Source: Sclerotinia nivalis (Eukaryota; Ascomycota; Leotiomycetes; Helotiales; Sclerotiniaceae). Taken from it: 64,000 bases of DNA. The notes under the pieces were generated by a model that had not been told where the DNA came from, searched no databases, and saw only the letters and a program-made list of their open reading frames with translations. Location of the stretch: NCBI GenBank assembly GCA_029531795.1, contig JAPEIS010000001.1, forward strand, positions 620,001 to 684,000. The letters are read 5' to 3'. The number at the start of each line of letters is the position of its first letter. Within the stretch, counting starts at the first letter, position 1. The translations under genes and the position numbers were made by a program. Of the stretch, positions 36,195 to 48,492 are shown piece by piece.

Positions 36195-36234
36195 GAGGGG
36201 CGTGCAAGATATGGGGTCGTGCACGATGTAGGGA
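36195..36234 (-). repeat. Fot1-like right terminal inverted repeat
   Basis: Inverted copy of 34064-34103, with GCGTGCAAGAT and GTCGTGCACG. Confidence 0.88.
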
Positions 36235-37185
36235 TATCGGTTATTTATATTTTCAGAAAGATCTAATCGATACAAATGATCTATTTTTTCGAAAATACAG
36301 TATAGCCCTGCCATTTGTAGATCGAGTTTGCAATTAGATCATTCTATAGTGAAATTCCTAATAGTAATATATACTTTATCTTCTATTTAGAAATCGATCG
36401 ATCTTCGATAATGATCGATATTTTTCATTTTCTTTTGTTATACTTTGAAAAGGATATCTTTGGTCATCTTCCAAGCTTCATATATATATTTAGAGAAGTT
36501 TTATACATTTATATAGTTTAGTTTCTTTATTATTATATAAAAGATATTAGAAAAAGGTTTATCCTAATCGAAAGAAATGATTAAAGAATATCCGTTTTGC
36601 AACTCGAAAAGGAATATTCCCAAACTTTCGTAAGATATAATGAGCTATATATAATCCATCATATACAAAAATTCCGATTAATTATTTTGATAATAATTGA
36701 TATAGGATCGGAAATGTTGATCCAAGTATTGGTTCATAATTTCGGTTTATCTATCTGTTTGAAAATGATAAACTGTAGATAGTTTTAATTTGATACCTAG
36801 AATTCGTATAAATTCGTTCCAAAAGCTGGATATGAATTGTAGATCTCTATCAAATATAATAATAGTTAAGGTATCTTTCTAATAGTAAATATGATTTAGA
36901 TATATTAAAGTTATTTCCCAAGTAATTATAGTATGATAATAAGGAATATATATTGATTATTTCGATAATCTATCAATAATCACAAAAATATTATTATATC
37001 TATATTTGTTCTTTGGAAATGATTTGAAGTCTATCGATATATTTGCCCAAGGCTTGACAGGGATAGACAACGGGTATAAGAAACCAGACATTCGATCTCT
37101 TAAAATATAATAATTATAATAAATGGTACAATTATCGATATACTAATCGATATAATTAGTTATTTCCTTTCAAAAGTATCGCTTT
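36235..37185 (-). pseudogene. Element D integrase
   Basis: Minus strand: ISYINYYQNN, a stop, SEFLYMMDYIQL, then YESLGIFLFEL near 36690-36590. This is the region after the catalytic Glu in fungal Gypsy integrases (NYYQxDWSExLPxxDYAxxxxxHESxGxSPF). Further down, NDLIANSIYKWQGYTVF near 36320 fits the KLDxxxxGPYxI block. Stops fall at former Trp/Gln codons. Broken at 36234 by the Fot1 element and at 37186 by a solo LTR. Confidence 0.7.
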
Positions 37186-37398
37186 TATCACAGAGGCAAC
37201 AGACAGGACAACAGGAATCACTTTTATTAATAAGACGTAGCTCGAAGAGCTACGTTTCTATAGAAGGAACGGTTCCTTAAATACATTTATGTGTAGCGCT
37301 AGCCCCGACCGGGGCTAGCCTACACTTATCCGAGGTCCGACTCCTATGGGTCGGAACCCGAGCGGTCTCCGTATACCATATACGGGGACCCCGTGACA
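37186..37398 (-). repeat. Solo LTR, B-prime subfamily
   Basis: 213 bp, TATCACAGAGG to CCCGTGACA, flanked by GCTTT (37181-37185 and 37399-37403), inserted in D. Its right-hand ~30 bp and left ~100 bp match family B LTRs, but the middle (about 37290-37385) is different and contains two large palindromes (37298-37319 and about 37363-37388). Appears identical over its full length to the inverse of 56016-56228. No RIP-type change is seen. Confidence 0.95.
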
Positions 37399-40089
37399 GC
37401 TTTTTTATAATCAACTTCATCTTGGTTTTATCAAAATGAATTGAAGAGATCTAGGTATAGGCTTTTTCTATAAAGCTAGTACGAAGACTATCTATATCAA
37501 ATATAACCAATCGGTCTTTATGAAATAATAAACTATTGTATATTGAATATCCTTTTTTCAAATTAGCTATTAAATCGCATTCCGATTATATCAATAGGTA
37601 TATATAATTAGTTTGTAGAATACAATCTACAAGATCCAATTCTTCTATTTCAATAGTTAAGATTATAGTTACCTTTTCTTTTTTTATACTGAATTCGTTC
37701 AATATCCTTCTATCAAGAATTTCTAATAGGAGTAAGATTTGAATACATTGTTCAAAGTATAATATTTTCTATACTTCTATTTCCTAATCGTAATAACTAA
37801 ATGTATCTGTTGTTGTATTATTAATTCCTATTCGATATGATATTTTGAATCAAAAGTTTGCCAGGATTTCAGACTATTCAGTCTATTATTGATTTGATAT
37901 TTTCTTTATTATAAAGTATTCCAAGGCTTTATAATCTGTTACAATTTTTATATAATAAAGAAACCCAATGAATTCTGTTCTTCAAGTTTTGAAGGTTTTA
38001 ATAATAACAAGTATCTCTTTATCGAATATTATATAATTCATTTTAGCTGGAAGTATTGTTTTGATAAAGAAAGCGATAGAGTACTATTAATTATCGTTAT
38101 ACAGTTGAGAGAGTACTCCTCCAATAACACTATCTAAAGCATCGGTTTCGATTATAGTTTGTAGATATAATTGATAATGCTTTAGGATAGAGACTTGGAG
38201 TATCATTTGTTTAAAACGATTGAAAATAGCGATACAATTGTTATTCTATATATATAGAAATTCTTTTTTTATTAAATTAATAAATAAACGGATAATTCAT
38301 TCGAAGTCTTGAATAAAGTATTTATAAAAATTACAAAATCCTAAAAAGGATTATATTTCTTTAATATTTATAAAAACTTTCTATTCTTTTATAATCTCAA
38401 TCTTCTCTAAATTTATCTCTACTTTTTTCATAAAAATAATGAATTCAAGGTATTTAATCCTTTTGATATTGAATTTATATTTATTGATATTAGTCTATAA
38501 TCCAGCTTTACAAAAACGATCAAGAATTTGTAATATATATATTTCATATTCTACTTCGTTCTCAAAATAGATCAAGATATTGTTTAGATAAATTATATAG
38601 ATTATATTTAAGAGATCGAAAAGAATGTTATTTATATAATATTAATAAATAATAGGATTATTAATCAATCCGAAGAGCAAGATTTTATATTTATACATTC
38701 TGTATTATATTCGGAATATAATCAAATCTTCAAAATCGGGATATATACAAATTCGGTGAAATGTTTATCGAATATTTAATTTTATAAATATTTTAGATTT
38801 TGAGATATATATTAAAATCTTATCGATCAATAGCAAAAAGTATTCATCTCTTTTAATAATAATATTAAATCGTTGAAAATCGATACAGAAATATAAATTA
38901 TTATTCGATTTGAAAACAAAGAATATTAGTGTAACAAATAAAAAGAAGTTAATTTCAATGAAACCCTTTTTGAGATTATTGATAAAGTATTTTTTAACAA
39001 TTAAGAATTCTTTCGAAGATATATTATAGATAGGACTAATCCTGAATTAGATATCTAATAGAATTTCGATTTTATGATTATATATTATATATTGGAGTAA
39101 TTTATCAGATTCCTTTTTTGAAAAGATTTCAAGATATTTGTAATACATTTAAAGAATTTTTTAAAGTAATTCTTGGAATTCTTTATTATTGATACTCCTT
39201 ATTCGATTTTTCAGTATAGTATTGATTTTGTAAATACTAATAGAAAAAATGATATTATTATAATAACAATTATATATTTTGAAAACTTCAGCGAAGATTG
39301 CAATAATATTGATAACAATCTAGAATAAATAGTTTAATCGATAATATTCAGAGAATAGTTTATTCAGAAGAACAAAACGATTAATCGATTTGATCTTTTC
39401 GGAAAATACAAAATCGTTTTTGATATTGTTAAAGGAAAATAAGAATTGTTTTGTAAACAAGTTTTCTTTGAATTCTTTTTCCATTTATTGAAGACTAATA
39501 TATAAATCCTATTCATATTTAATAATGAATTTGATTAATAAAAGTAAAGATTCTATATAATTGATTTCAAAGAAAACATTACAATATTATATATCTTCTT
39601 CGATTTCGGGATTAGATAATGATTTAGAAACTAAAAGAGACTTTCTAGAGATGATAATATTCTTTGAAAAGTATAGGATTGATAGTAAATCTTTTGGTTA
39701 TACTAATTAATAATTGAATAATTAGAGTATTATATTATAGGTTTTGAATTATAGATCTCCGATAATGATATCCTTTTTCATTTTAATTAATAGAAAAGGG
39801 ATTTGAAAGAAAATTCTATTATCTAATCGAAATATTAAACAAATAGAATGGATGATAGCAGTACCTTATTGGCTATTATATCATTAAATAAAAATAGAAT
39901 TGTTCAAAGAAGTAATAGAGATACTAATATATCGAAAAAATTGATATACAAAATGAATATTAATAAATAAATAAACAAAGGCTCCAATATTTATTAATAC
40001 AGAAGATCGGATTTGAAAATTATAAACTAAAAAATAACAGGGAAATAAAAAGCTATTGCTATTTATAAAGTTTTGTAGATTAATATATT
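37399..40089 (-). pseudogene. Element D protease, reverse transcriptase and RNase H
   Basis: Minus strand from the right: GAFVYLFINIHFVYQF near 39990 (protease-like); LYFCIDFQRFNIIIKRDEYFL near 38880; the active site YLNNILIYFENEVEYEIYI near 38610-38540 (LDD changed to LNN, as RIP would do); SFLGFCNFYKYFIQDFE near 38310; the RNase H remnant IETDALDSVIGGVLSQ near 38140. Numerous stops. It ends at the solo LTR. Confidence 0.82.
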
Positions 40090-40252
40090 TATCACGGTGA
40101 GGGAAAAGGTATGTGTAGGTTTGATCTATTGTTGTACTACGAGGAGGAGAAGAAGGTCAAGGAGATGACCTGATTATATAGAAGTGAATATATGTATGTG
40201 TATTTAAGATATACATAATCACATGCAAATAAAGGGAGATGAACCTGTAATA
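40090..40252 (-). repeat. Element E 3' LTR (left)
   Basis: TATCACGGTGAGGG to CCTGTAATA, 163 bp. More C-to-T change at the right end than in its partner at 46831-46992. Confidence 0.9.
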
Positions 40253-40559
40253 GTATTCCCTTTTCAAAAAACCTATTTGATCTTAAATGGGTATTAAAAA
40301 ATAAAGAAAAATAAAGAAAAAATACAGATCTTTTTTCTCAATTAGATCCCTGAACAAAAAATATATATGATATTCTTTAATAATGTTATATCCTTTATTG
40401 TTATAACATATAATATATCTTTAAACGAAGCAAACAATCTTGATGCGAATGGATTTTTATAAAATAGGTATAGCAATTGTACTGTATAACTTCGATTACA
40501 AATTCTGTAGTTCCAATTGCAATATAGTAGTATCGGGGTGCTTTAGGATCTAAGCTGGC

Positions 40560-42330
40560 GGTTTTGGTTTCTCTAGATGAAGGTAATAATATTCGATAAG
40601 AATCTTCTCGTTACCCTTTAAGTTATTAGTTGGTTGTCAAGTTAATGTATAATATCTCCATTTGATTAAATAATGATAGTTATCTTTATTATGATTATCT
40701 AGAACCTCTTCAAATATCCATTTCTGAATAAGTTCATTTTCATCGTTATCCCGCTTCAAAATTCTGTTTTGTATAGTTAGGGATTCGGATTCGTTAATCG
40801 TTGTTTGAACCGGGAAATAAGAATTAATATAAACTGGAAATAAAAGAAAATAATAGAAAATAGGAAAGATTTTAATGTTTTCAAATAATTGAACAAAACA
40901 AGCACGAGGATAAACTTTGATAATCTTGTAAGGGTCGATTCATTTATCATTTAGCTTTTTTGTTTTATACAAAGTCTTTATATTCTTGGTATTAATAAAG
41001 ATTTTCTGGTTAGTTGTGTAGCGAGATGAATTAGAGTAGTGGTGGTTAATATAGTCTTTATAAATGGCAATTGTTTGTTATATAAAGGTATAAAGTTGCT
41101 TTAAGATATGTTTTATATGATTTGTAATTCTATTACTTTTAAAGAATTCCTGTTTTTGTATTAGAGTTATATTCGATGGGTAAGGTTTATTAGGTTCAAT
41201 GCTTAGGTATAGATTAAAGCTATAATTGATAAAGAAAGGCGAGTAATTAGTTGTTTCAGAGATCAAATTATTGAATGCAAATTCGGTTAAGGGTAGCCAA
41301 TCCAATCAATCGTTTTGATGATAATTAATAAAAGCTTGTAAATATTATTTTAGAATTGAATTAATATGTTCAGTTTGATTATCTGTTTAAGGATAAAAAG
41401 CTGAAAAATGTTTTAAGGTAATTCCTAATCGTTCTGAGAGTTGTGATTAGAATCCTGATACGAATTGTGTTCCTCAATCGAAAATGATATTGTTTGGAAA
41501 TCTATGAAGTGTATAGATGCGGTTGATAAAAGTATCGATTAGTTTTTTTGTTGTTAGTATATGTGTATCAATGAAATATCTCATTTTGGTTAGTTTGTAG
41601 ATTATTATTAAGATATATTTATAGGTAGAATTATAACGAATGCAATTCGGGAGTAGTGTAATATAATCGATTGAGATATCAGATTATGTGCGAAAAGGGA
41701 TAGGCAGCGGTTTCAAAAATCTGGGAGGTGTCGATTTGGACGATTTGGTATGAGTACAAAGTTCGTAGGTCTTTATATAGGATGCGATCTCCAAATGTAT
41801 ATTAGGCTATCAGTATATACAAAAGACAAGATCGATTGTTTTAGTTTGATTAGGATGGTTGGTAGGATTAGAAGAATAAGTTCGATAAATAATTTGGAGT
41901 TTGAATTCATTGTCTAATGGAATCCAAATCTTATCCCGATAGTAAATTCTATTATTTTGGATCGAACAATTTTGTATAGCGATTCGAAGGGTTTTATGAT
42001 GCTTTTTTGGCTATTTAGTCATCGATGGATTGTTAAGAGTAAAGATAAGTTGATCTGCAATATCGGATTTAGTATATACTGTATCGATTAAGGTATCAAT
42101 TGGTTGATTGTAAAGTGGTGCTATTATCTCCACTGGTGCTAAATTAATATACTTAATTAAATCCTTATAAAGGTTGTTGTCAAAATGGTTCTAAAGGAAG
42201 ACAATGTATTCTCGATTCTTTAGACGTTTATCGTTTGGATCAGAGCGATACGGCCGATCTTTGTGTTTTCTATTTAGTGCATCTAATCAAATAACTTTAT
42301 TTCCTAATCGATAAACTATACGGAAATTAT
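40560..42330 (-). pseudogene. Element E integrase and chromodomain
   Basis: Minus strand. Integrase: DRGTQFVSGF near 41480-41455, LKHFSAFYP and NQTEHINSILK near 41400-41350, then DWLPLTEFAFNNLISETTNY from 41305. The basic tail (TNQKIFINTKNIKT, KLNDKWIDPYKIIKVYP) runs to about 40900. The chromodomain is well preserved: WIFEEVLDNHNKDNYHYLIK, RYYTLTWQPTNNLKG, EYYYLHLEKPKPP near 40725-40560. A few stops occur at former Gln/Trp codons. The chromodomain places E among chromoviruses. Confidence 0.82.
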
Positions 42331-44300
42331 ATTGAAATAGAAATTCAAACCATCGCATTTACCGTTGATTGAAAACTTTTATAATCATAAAATATTCAAG
42401 GTTTTTGTGATCAGTGAGAATCTCGAACTTTTCTTGTGAACTTTGAAACTCTAAACATTATTCTTCCATTGTTTTGATAATAGCGAATAATTCTTTATTG
42501 TAGATCTCATAATTGTATTCCGTTGCTGTATACTTAGATGAAAAATAAACAATTGGATGTAAAACGTTATCATTATTATATTGCGAGAGAACTCCTTCTG
42601 AAGTTTAATCGAAAGTGTCGATTTCCAAAATAGTTTTCCACCTGTAATCAAAGTATACCAAAACCGATACCATTGTGAAAGCTCTTTTTAAAGCATCAAA
42701 AGTCTTTGTATGATTTATAGTCCAATTTTATATAATATTCTTCCATAAAAGATCATTGAGAGAGTAACAAATCTTTGAAAAATCTTTTATAAAACGTTGA
42801 TAGAAATTGGCGAAACCAAGAAATCGTTGTAAATCTTTTATACATAAAGATAATTTCTAAGATATAATAGCCGTAACCTTTTCTTGATTCATTTCGATAC
42901 CTTCGATTGTAATAATAAAACCCAAATACTTTGTCATTGTGGTTTCGAATTCGCATTTGTTAATATTAATCTATAATCCAACATCTATTAATTTTTGAAC
43001 TATTTAGCAGATATGCTCTTTATACTCTACAAAATTATCGGAGTAGATTAGAACATCATCAAGATATACAATACAATACTTATCCAACTCGTCGAAAAAT
43101 GTATGATTGATATAATATTGAAACGATACAAGTATATTGCAGAGATTGAAAAGCATAATTAAAAATTCAAAAAGACCAAAACGAATAATGAATATAGTTT
43201 TCCATTCATCCCCTTCGGCGATTCACAATTTGTTGAACACTGCAATGATATCAAATTTGATATAAATTTTTGTATTGCAAAAAGCATCCAGCGTTTTGCG
43301 AACAATGGGTAATAGATAACGATTCTTTATAGTAACATTATTTAATCCTCAATAATCTTGACAAATACAGACCCCCCCTCCCGGCTTGGCAACCAATAAC
43401 AAAAGAAAAACATATCACAATCTCGATTCCCGAATGAACCCCTTGAAAAGATTATCATTAAACCATTTGTACACCACTATCAATTCCATTAACGATAAAG
43501 AACAGTTTTTGAAATAAAATAGCTCTTTATTGGATATCAACTCAATTTTGTAATCCTAGATTCGACGAAACAACAATTTATCTATATAACATAAAAAGAA
43601 AATAGAAAGTTTGTCTTGTAACCATATAGAAAGCCTTTATCGTATTTGATCATCACTAAAAAAAGATTTACCGATTAAAAATTTATCGATATCAATTTCA
43701 GAGACCTTTCACAAATGAAGCGGCTTATAACAATCGTATATAAAATCATAAAGTTGCGGTAGGATTCTAGAAAGCATTTCTATTATATTGCCTTACCCTT
43801 GTAAAATCGATCGAAAATCCCCTTCTGTAAGTGTCGAGGACAATATAGCTTATCACAGATGATCTTGCTCAACAGTTTTCTGTATAATATCTAATTCATT
43901 CTATATCAATCGGATAGCCCGAACGTTATCTTATTAACAAAACAAAACAAAACTAGAAACTTGCAATCAACGAATATTATCCATATTTGAACTTGTATTT
44001 TTGTAAATAAGTATAAAGAATTCCCCAATAAAAAACAGAGGCAAACAGTTTTTTGGATTGTGAATAGATCGACACCGATTTGCAATCTTTAAAATCGATT
44101 TTGGACATAGATAATTGGGAATCATCTATACTTGATTATTTAATTCTCCACAGCACTTTGTTCGATAATGATTTATACCAAATATCAAACCCTACTGAAA
44201 TTCAAAATCAATAGAAGAATCGTCAGATTGTAATATATAACCTTCATCTGATATCTCTTCAATAAAAGGTTTTTTATAAGAAGTTCTTTTAAAAATAGAA
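42331..44300 (-). pseudogene. Element E reverse transcriptase and RNase H
   Basis: Minus strand. Active site YLDDVLIYSDNFVEYKEHI is intact near 43070-43020. The connection ([19 protein letters not shown]) is near 42840-42770, and RNase H near 42640-42450 contains [20 protein letters not shown] highly conserved upstream block is visible around 43400-43200. Frames are interrupted by several stops. Catalytic Asp residues are still encoded, unlike in A and D. Confidence 0.85.
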
Positions 44301-44611
44301 AACGTTTGAATAGGTGAACAATTGATATCATCCTTTGAACAATCCTCGATATATAAAGAACAATATTTATAAATTATACATTTAGTTTTTATATCAAAAT
44401 CGATAAGGAATTTATTTAAAGGTTCAATAACATCAACAATTTGTTATAAAATAACTTTTGCTAGATCCTTTTGTTTTTTAATCAAAGATAAAATCATTAA
44501 TATAATAACTAGCTCTGAATCATAATACATTAAACAATTGAAAGCACAATAGTTTAAAAAGAATATTAAACTCATCTCTATTCAATTGATAATAGAATTG
44601 TAATACTGTAA

Positions 44612-44923
44612 CTATAATAAACCAAAGATTAACAATATCTCTAATAAAAATTGGATAATGTAAAAAGACCAATACTTATAATAATCCCCTATAACAATTT
44701 CCATTACAAAATATTCTATAATTCTGTCGGCGACCTTTTTATCAACAAATCGGAATTCGCAAAGGTAAAATAAAAATTGTATTTCGATATTATATTTGAA
44801 AGCAAAAGAACGATCAATAAAGGTTTCTCCAGAACATCCACTATCAATAAGACTTATAACAATAAAAGGATTTTCATACACAAGGAATATAATAGTTTTA
44901 ACAAATAGAGATTTGCTATTCAT
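44612..44923 (-). pseudogene. Element E aspartic protease
   Basis: 103-residue frame with the active site SLIDSGCSGETFIDRSFAFKY, matching the DSGxxGxxFI consensus without loss. It lies between the Gag knuckle and reverse transcriptase, in the polyprotein frame order. The frame stops at 44612 where the linker should continue. Confidence 0.8.
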
Positions 44924-45340
44924 AAAGTTGAACTACAATAGTTTATCTCTATCCATTCCTCGATTTACCTTCTTACTCTTAGTATTCCTTTATAAACGAT
45001 TTTTTATAGAAATTAATCTTTTCCCTATTCGGGATTTTCCTTGACTGAACTAAATATAGAAACAACCTCCTCTGGCTCGATATAGCCTTACCATTATATC
45101 TGATTCAGATACTATTGGCTTTATACCCAATTACCAATATATCCTCCTCGAAATCCATTGCGATTATTATTAAACCTATTAGCACCTCGAAAAGCCAGAA
45201 CAGCAACATATTGATCGGGGACCGGATTAGTTGAGGCAACGATATTGCAATTGGAAAAGGTATTGTTGAGAAGACAGGGGATAACAACGGTATCCAAATT
45301 AGATGAATAATATTGTATTGTATGATGAGTTGTTTTTCTT

Positions 45341-46552
45341 CTAAGGTTCTCTCCGTACGGAGAGGTTATATATCAAGGTGGGGTAACAACACGTGACCAT
45401 GTTCCGACAGGTATTAACGGAAACTTGTTTACCAAAAAAAAGATTACCATTGACATCATAAATAACATAACAATCAATCTGAAAATAGCCGATCCTATTA
45501 CAACAATTGCAAAAAACCGCAGGATTAAACTTCTTTTTCTTATTTTGCAAACCCTTTTTCTATTATCCTTTTTGTTTCATTATATCGAGATCCATAGAAT
45601 CACCATCAACAATAGATGCTTTACCAGAATTTTTATTATAATACTCAACATCACAAAGATTCTGACTCCAAATAGAGAATTTCTTTTACCAATCATCAAC
45701 ATCATCGACCGCACAAAGGTTCGAATCACCAATAACCAAAATTCGAAAAGGGATCGTAACCTTTTATTTCATCGCATTAACAATCTCGCAATCAGACTTA
45801 TAACAAAAATTAACAAAATAAAACAACATAAAAAAAAAACCCGAAAAGGATTCCTTTAAACCCATAGAAAACTTATCGAATTTGAACAAGACTTCCCTTT
45901 CGATATCTATAGAGATATATAATTTGTCCAATTTAACCAAAAACAAAACAACAGAATCGAAGCAAATAGGATCATCAACGAATCTAATGATATCCATAAT
46001 ACACTCTTATCACACTTAACCATCGAGAAAACTAATAGCATAGCTAATCTTCTTTTGTTCGAAAACAAAAAGTTGTGAATCGATTATCCAATAGAATTGC
46101 AAACCCAACTTCCAGAATTGATAATCCTTTTGTTGAACAAGAATATTAGATCTTTCGTCTTTAAAAACAAATAGATTCTTCTGAATTTGACAAAAAATAG
46201 TTGGTTTCTGATTAATAACAACATTACTAATATCCAACTGAACTTGCTTGCCAATTAGAGTACAAAAAAGCTCGATGTTTTCCGTTTTGAATTCCTTGAT
46301 CTTATTTGTTTGAGTAGCAATATGAATAGCTTGAATAATAAAGCAATCTTCGATAATAAAGAAAACATAATTCAAATAAACAGTTTATTCATTAGAACCA
46401 ACAACAAAGTTTGGTATCATTGAAGCATCCAATTCTACTAGGATTTGTATAATAATAGGCCATTGATTGAAGACTCGTTGGATTTCGGTACGAATTCCTT
46501 CAATAAAAATAGAAATCGCATTACCAATAAATGTAGAACCAGAAACCATTGT
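45341..46552 (-). pseudogene. Element E gag
   Basis: The likely start MVSGSTFIGNAISIFIEGIR is near 46552. A capsid-like segment (KKISYAISFLDG near 46050) aligns with the family KVxFAxSFLxG. The nucleocapsid CCHC knuckle appears as FCNCCNRIGYFQIDC near 45510-45460, with Tyr for His. Stops at about 46385, 46016 and 45764 break it. The leader from 46553 to 46830 has short tandem repeats. Confidence 0.72.
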
Positions 46553-46599
46553 AAAAAGAATTATAATTGTACAAAGTAATCGATAGGGAATTTGCGATT

Positions 46600-46770
46600 G
46601 TACAAAAGCAATCAAAAACAAATACAGAAACCTGCGAATAAATACGATCGCACAAAAGCAATCAGGGATCAAAAGCTGCACAAAAGCAGATAAAAAACAC
46701 AACCGTACAAAAGCAGACGAATTACAATAGTGCGAAAGCAATCGAAAACAGATACAGAAGTCTGCAGATG
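46600..46770. repeat. Short degenerate tandem repeats in the element E leader
   Basis: Units built on (G)CACAAAAGCA(G/A) recur about every 25-35 bp (near 46600, 46650, 46680, 46710, 46735) between the 5' LTR and gag. They may be a packaging or leader structure; function unknown. Confidence 0.65.
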
Positions 46771-46830
46771 ATTTGGTAAAGCCAAATCACTTCGTAAAGT
46801 GATGGAGCCTTTGAAAGAATAGTACAAACT

Positions 46831-46992
46831 ATTACAGTGAGAGAAAAGGTATATATAGGTTTGATCTATTGTTGTACTACGAGGAGGAGAAGAAGGTCAA
46901 GGAGATGATCTGACTATATAGAAGTGAGTGTATGCATGTGTGCCTAAGGCACACATGATCACGTGCAGATGAAGGGAGATGAACCCGTAACA
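46831..46992 (-). repeat. Element E 5' LTR (right)
   Basis: TATTACAGTGAG to CCCGTAACA, followed by ATATT. Confidence 0.9.
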
Positions 46993-46997
46993 ATATT

Positions 46998-48492
46998 TAG
47001 GATTATATTGATAACCTTAAAAGGAAATTTTCCTAAGGATTAATCCTTTCCCGATTCACATAAATCGAAATTGGAAATTTCTGAAATAATTCTTTTGTTT
47101 TCGAAAGCTATATCAACCTTATAGATATCGGGGGGGTATATATGATTTTTAATCCAGTTAAAGGCTTTATATTTAAAGCAAAGAAAGAATAAAATAGAAA
47201 AATAAAATTTGAAATTTAGAATAAACCTAAAAATAACTGATTTTTCTTTTCTGATATATTCAAATTTGACATTCTTATACAAAAAAGTAAAGTTTTTAAT
47301 ATAATTATTAAATAAAAAGTTTTTTCGAATTTGATTTCTAATTATAATAATATATTTCTAATTCATAATATATATCCTTATATCTACATTCGTTAGATAA
47401 TTAATATAACTCTAGAAATCAAGATAAAGATCCATTATAACTACTATCACAACTTTTAACCAAAAAAAAAACTTCGAAATGAACTCTCTCCGAAAGGAAT
47501 TTTTTAATTGATCGATTTCTACTACAAGTTCTAAAAATTGTATATAAAATTAATAAAAAATCATAATTCCTATTTACAGGAATCGGAATTCGTCTATAAT
47601 CAGTTTCTATCGATTAAATACAAAATAAATAAAACCAAAATAATTCAAAACACTTTAATATATAATAAACTCCTTTCAGATTATTTTCAATTTCAAATAC
47701 TATTATATATTACTAATAATTCATTAAAAGATAATATGAACTTTTATATCTTTATTCAAATAATAATCTACATTATCCAAAAGTTTTCTTTCTACAAAGA
47801 ATCTTTATAATTTAAAAGAAAAATTGATTCCATTACTAAAAAATTCAAAGTCTTTTATTCTTATATTAAATCTTCTATAAAGAGATACTATAAATACTGA
47901 TCTTTTTTCAATACTAAAGCCCTTTTTACTAAAAATAACAATATCGGGATTTTCAATTCAACGAGAATATCTCTAATGTATTCTGAAATGAAAAATAAAC
48001 CAATTGTTATCTATATCAAAAGATCCATCTTATACAAAATTAACTAAAACAAAATAAATCTGATCCAATTATTCTAATATAATCTAATTTTGAATTCGGA
48101 TTTCTTGATTTTCTTTTTATAGACTTTGATAAATTATCATTCCAACTACAAAAGGAATTGATTCTTTTCGAATTGATAAACACAAAAGCAAACTTATAAC
48201 TACCATTTCATCGATTCCTATATCAAATTCAAAATCTTCCTCTCATTTAATCTAATCGATTTAAACTTATAATTCTACTACAACAATCTTCTCAATTGTA
48301 AATTGAAAAATACAGAATTTCCTCGATCAAATAAATATAACAATAATACCAATTGAAATTCGAAAAGATTAATCAAAATAAGTATAAAGATTTCATTAAT
48401 TCAATAATCTCAATAAATATAACTAACTAGATATTCTAGTTTTTTCAAAGGATATTCTATCCTTCTCAAAAAGGTTAATGAATTTATTATAA
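46998..48492. pseudogene. Element D remainder between E and the right LTR, unresolved
   Basis: By position this should be minus-strand gag. The minus frame 47282-47040 has a knuckle-like CFKYKAFNWIKNH and an acidic end (ISEISNFDLCESGKD), as at a Gag C-terminus. But the plus frame 47538-47810 contains NSYLQESEFVYNQF, like the integrase LPEAEFAYN block. Near 48290-48475 the plus strand weakly resembles a chromodomain with stops. Both readings are weak in this AT-rich sequence. A plus-strand pol fragment inserted or inverted here is possible. Confidence 0.35.

Larger units (their letters stand above)
34064..36234 (+). mobile_element. Fot1/pogo-type DNA transposon with 40-bp inverted ends
   Basis: 2,171-bp element in element D. 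Terminal inverted repeats start TCCCTATATCGTGCACGACC (left) and its near-complement on the right (36195-36234), about 40 bp with only a few transitions between them. TA duplications are at 34062-34063 and 36235-36236; the site reads CGA-TA-TCGG without the element. It contains a degenerate Fot1-like transposase. Confidence 0.88.
40090..46992 (-). mobile_element. Ty3/Gypsy chromovirus E, complete
   Basis: 6.9-kb element with LTRs 40090-40252 and 46831-46992 (about 163 bp) and duplication ATATT (40085-40089 and 46993-46997), inserted in D. Purine tract GAAAAGGGAA (minus strand) adjoins the left LTR. Minus order: gag, protease, reverse transcriptase, RNase H, integrase, chromodomain. Sister family to A: both read LDKYCI(I/V)Y before the active site and share the integrase tail. 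E is less decayed than A and D, fitting its later arrival in D. Confidence 0.92.

Noticed and set aside
45425..45859. 144-codon plus frame in element E
   Set aside because: It lies antisense to the Gag knuckle region, is composed mostly of Ile/Asn/Thr/Lys, and has no motif.
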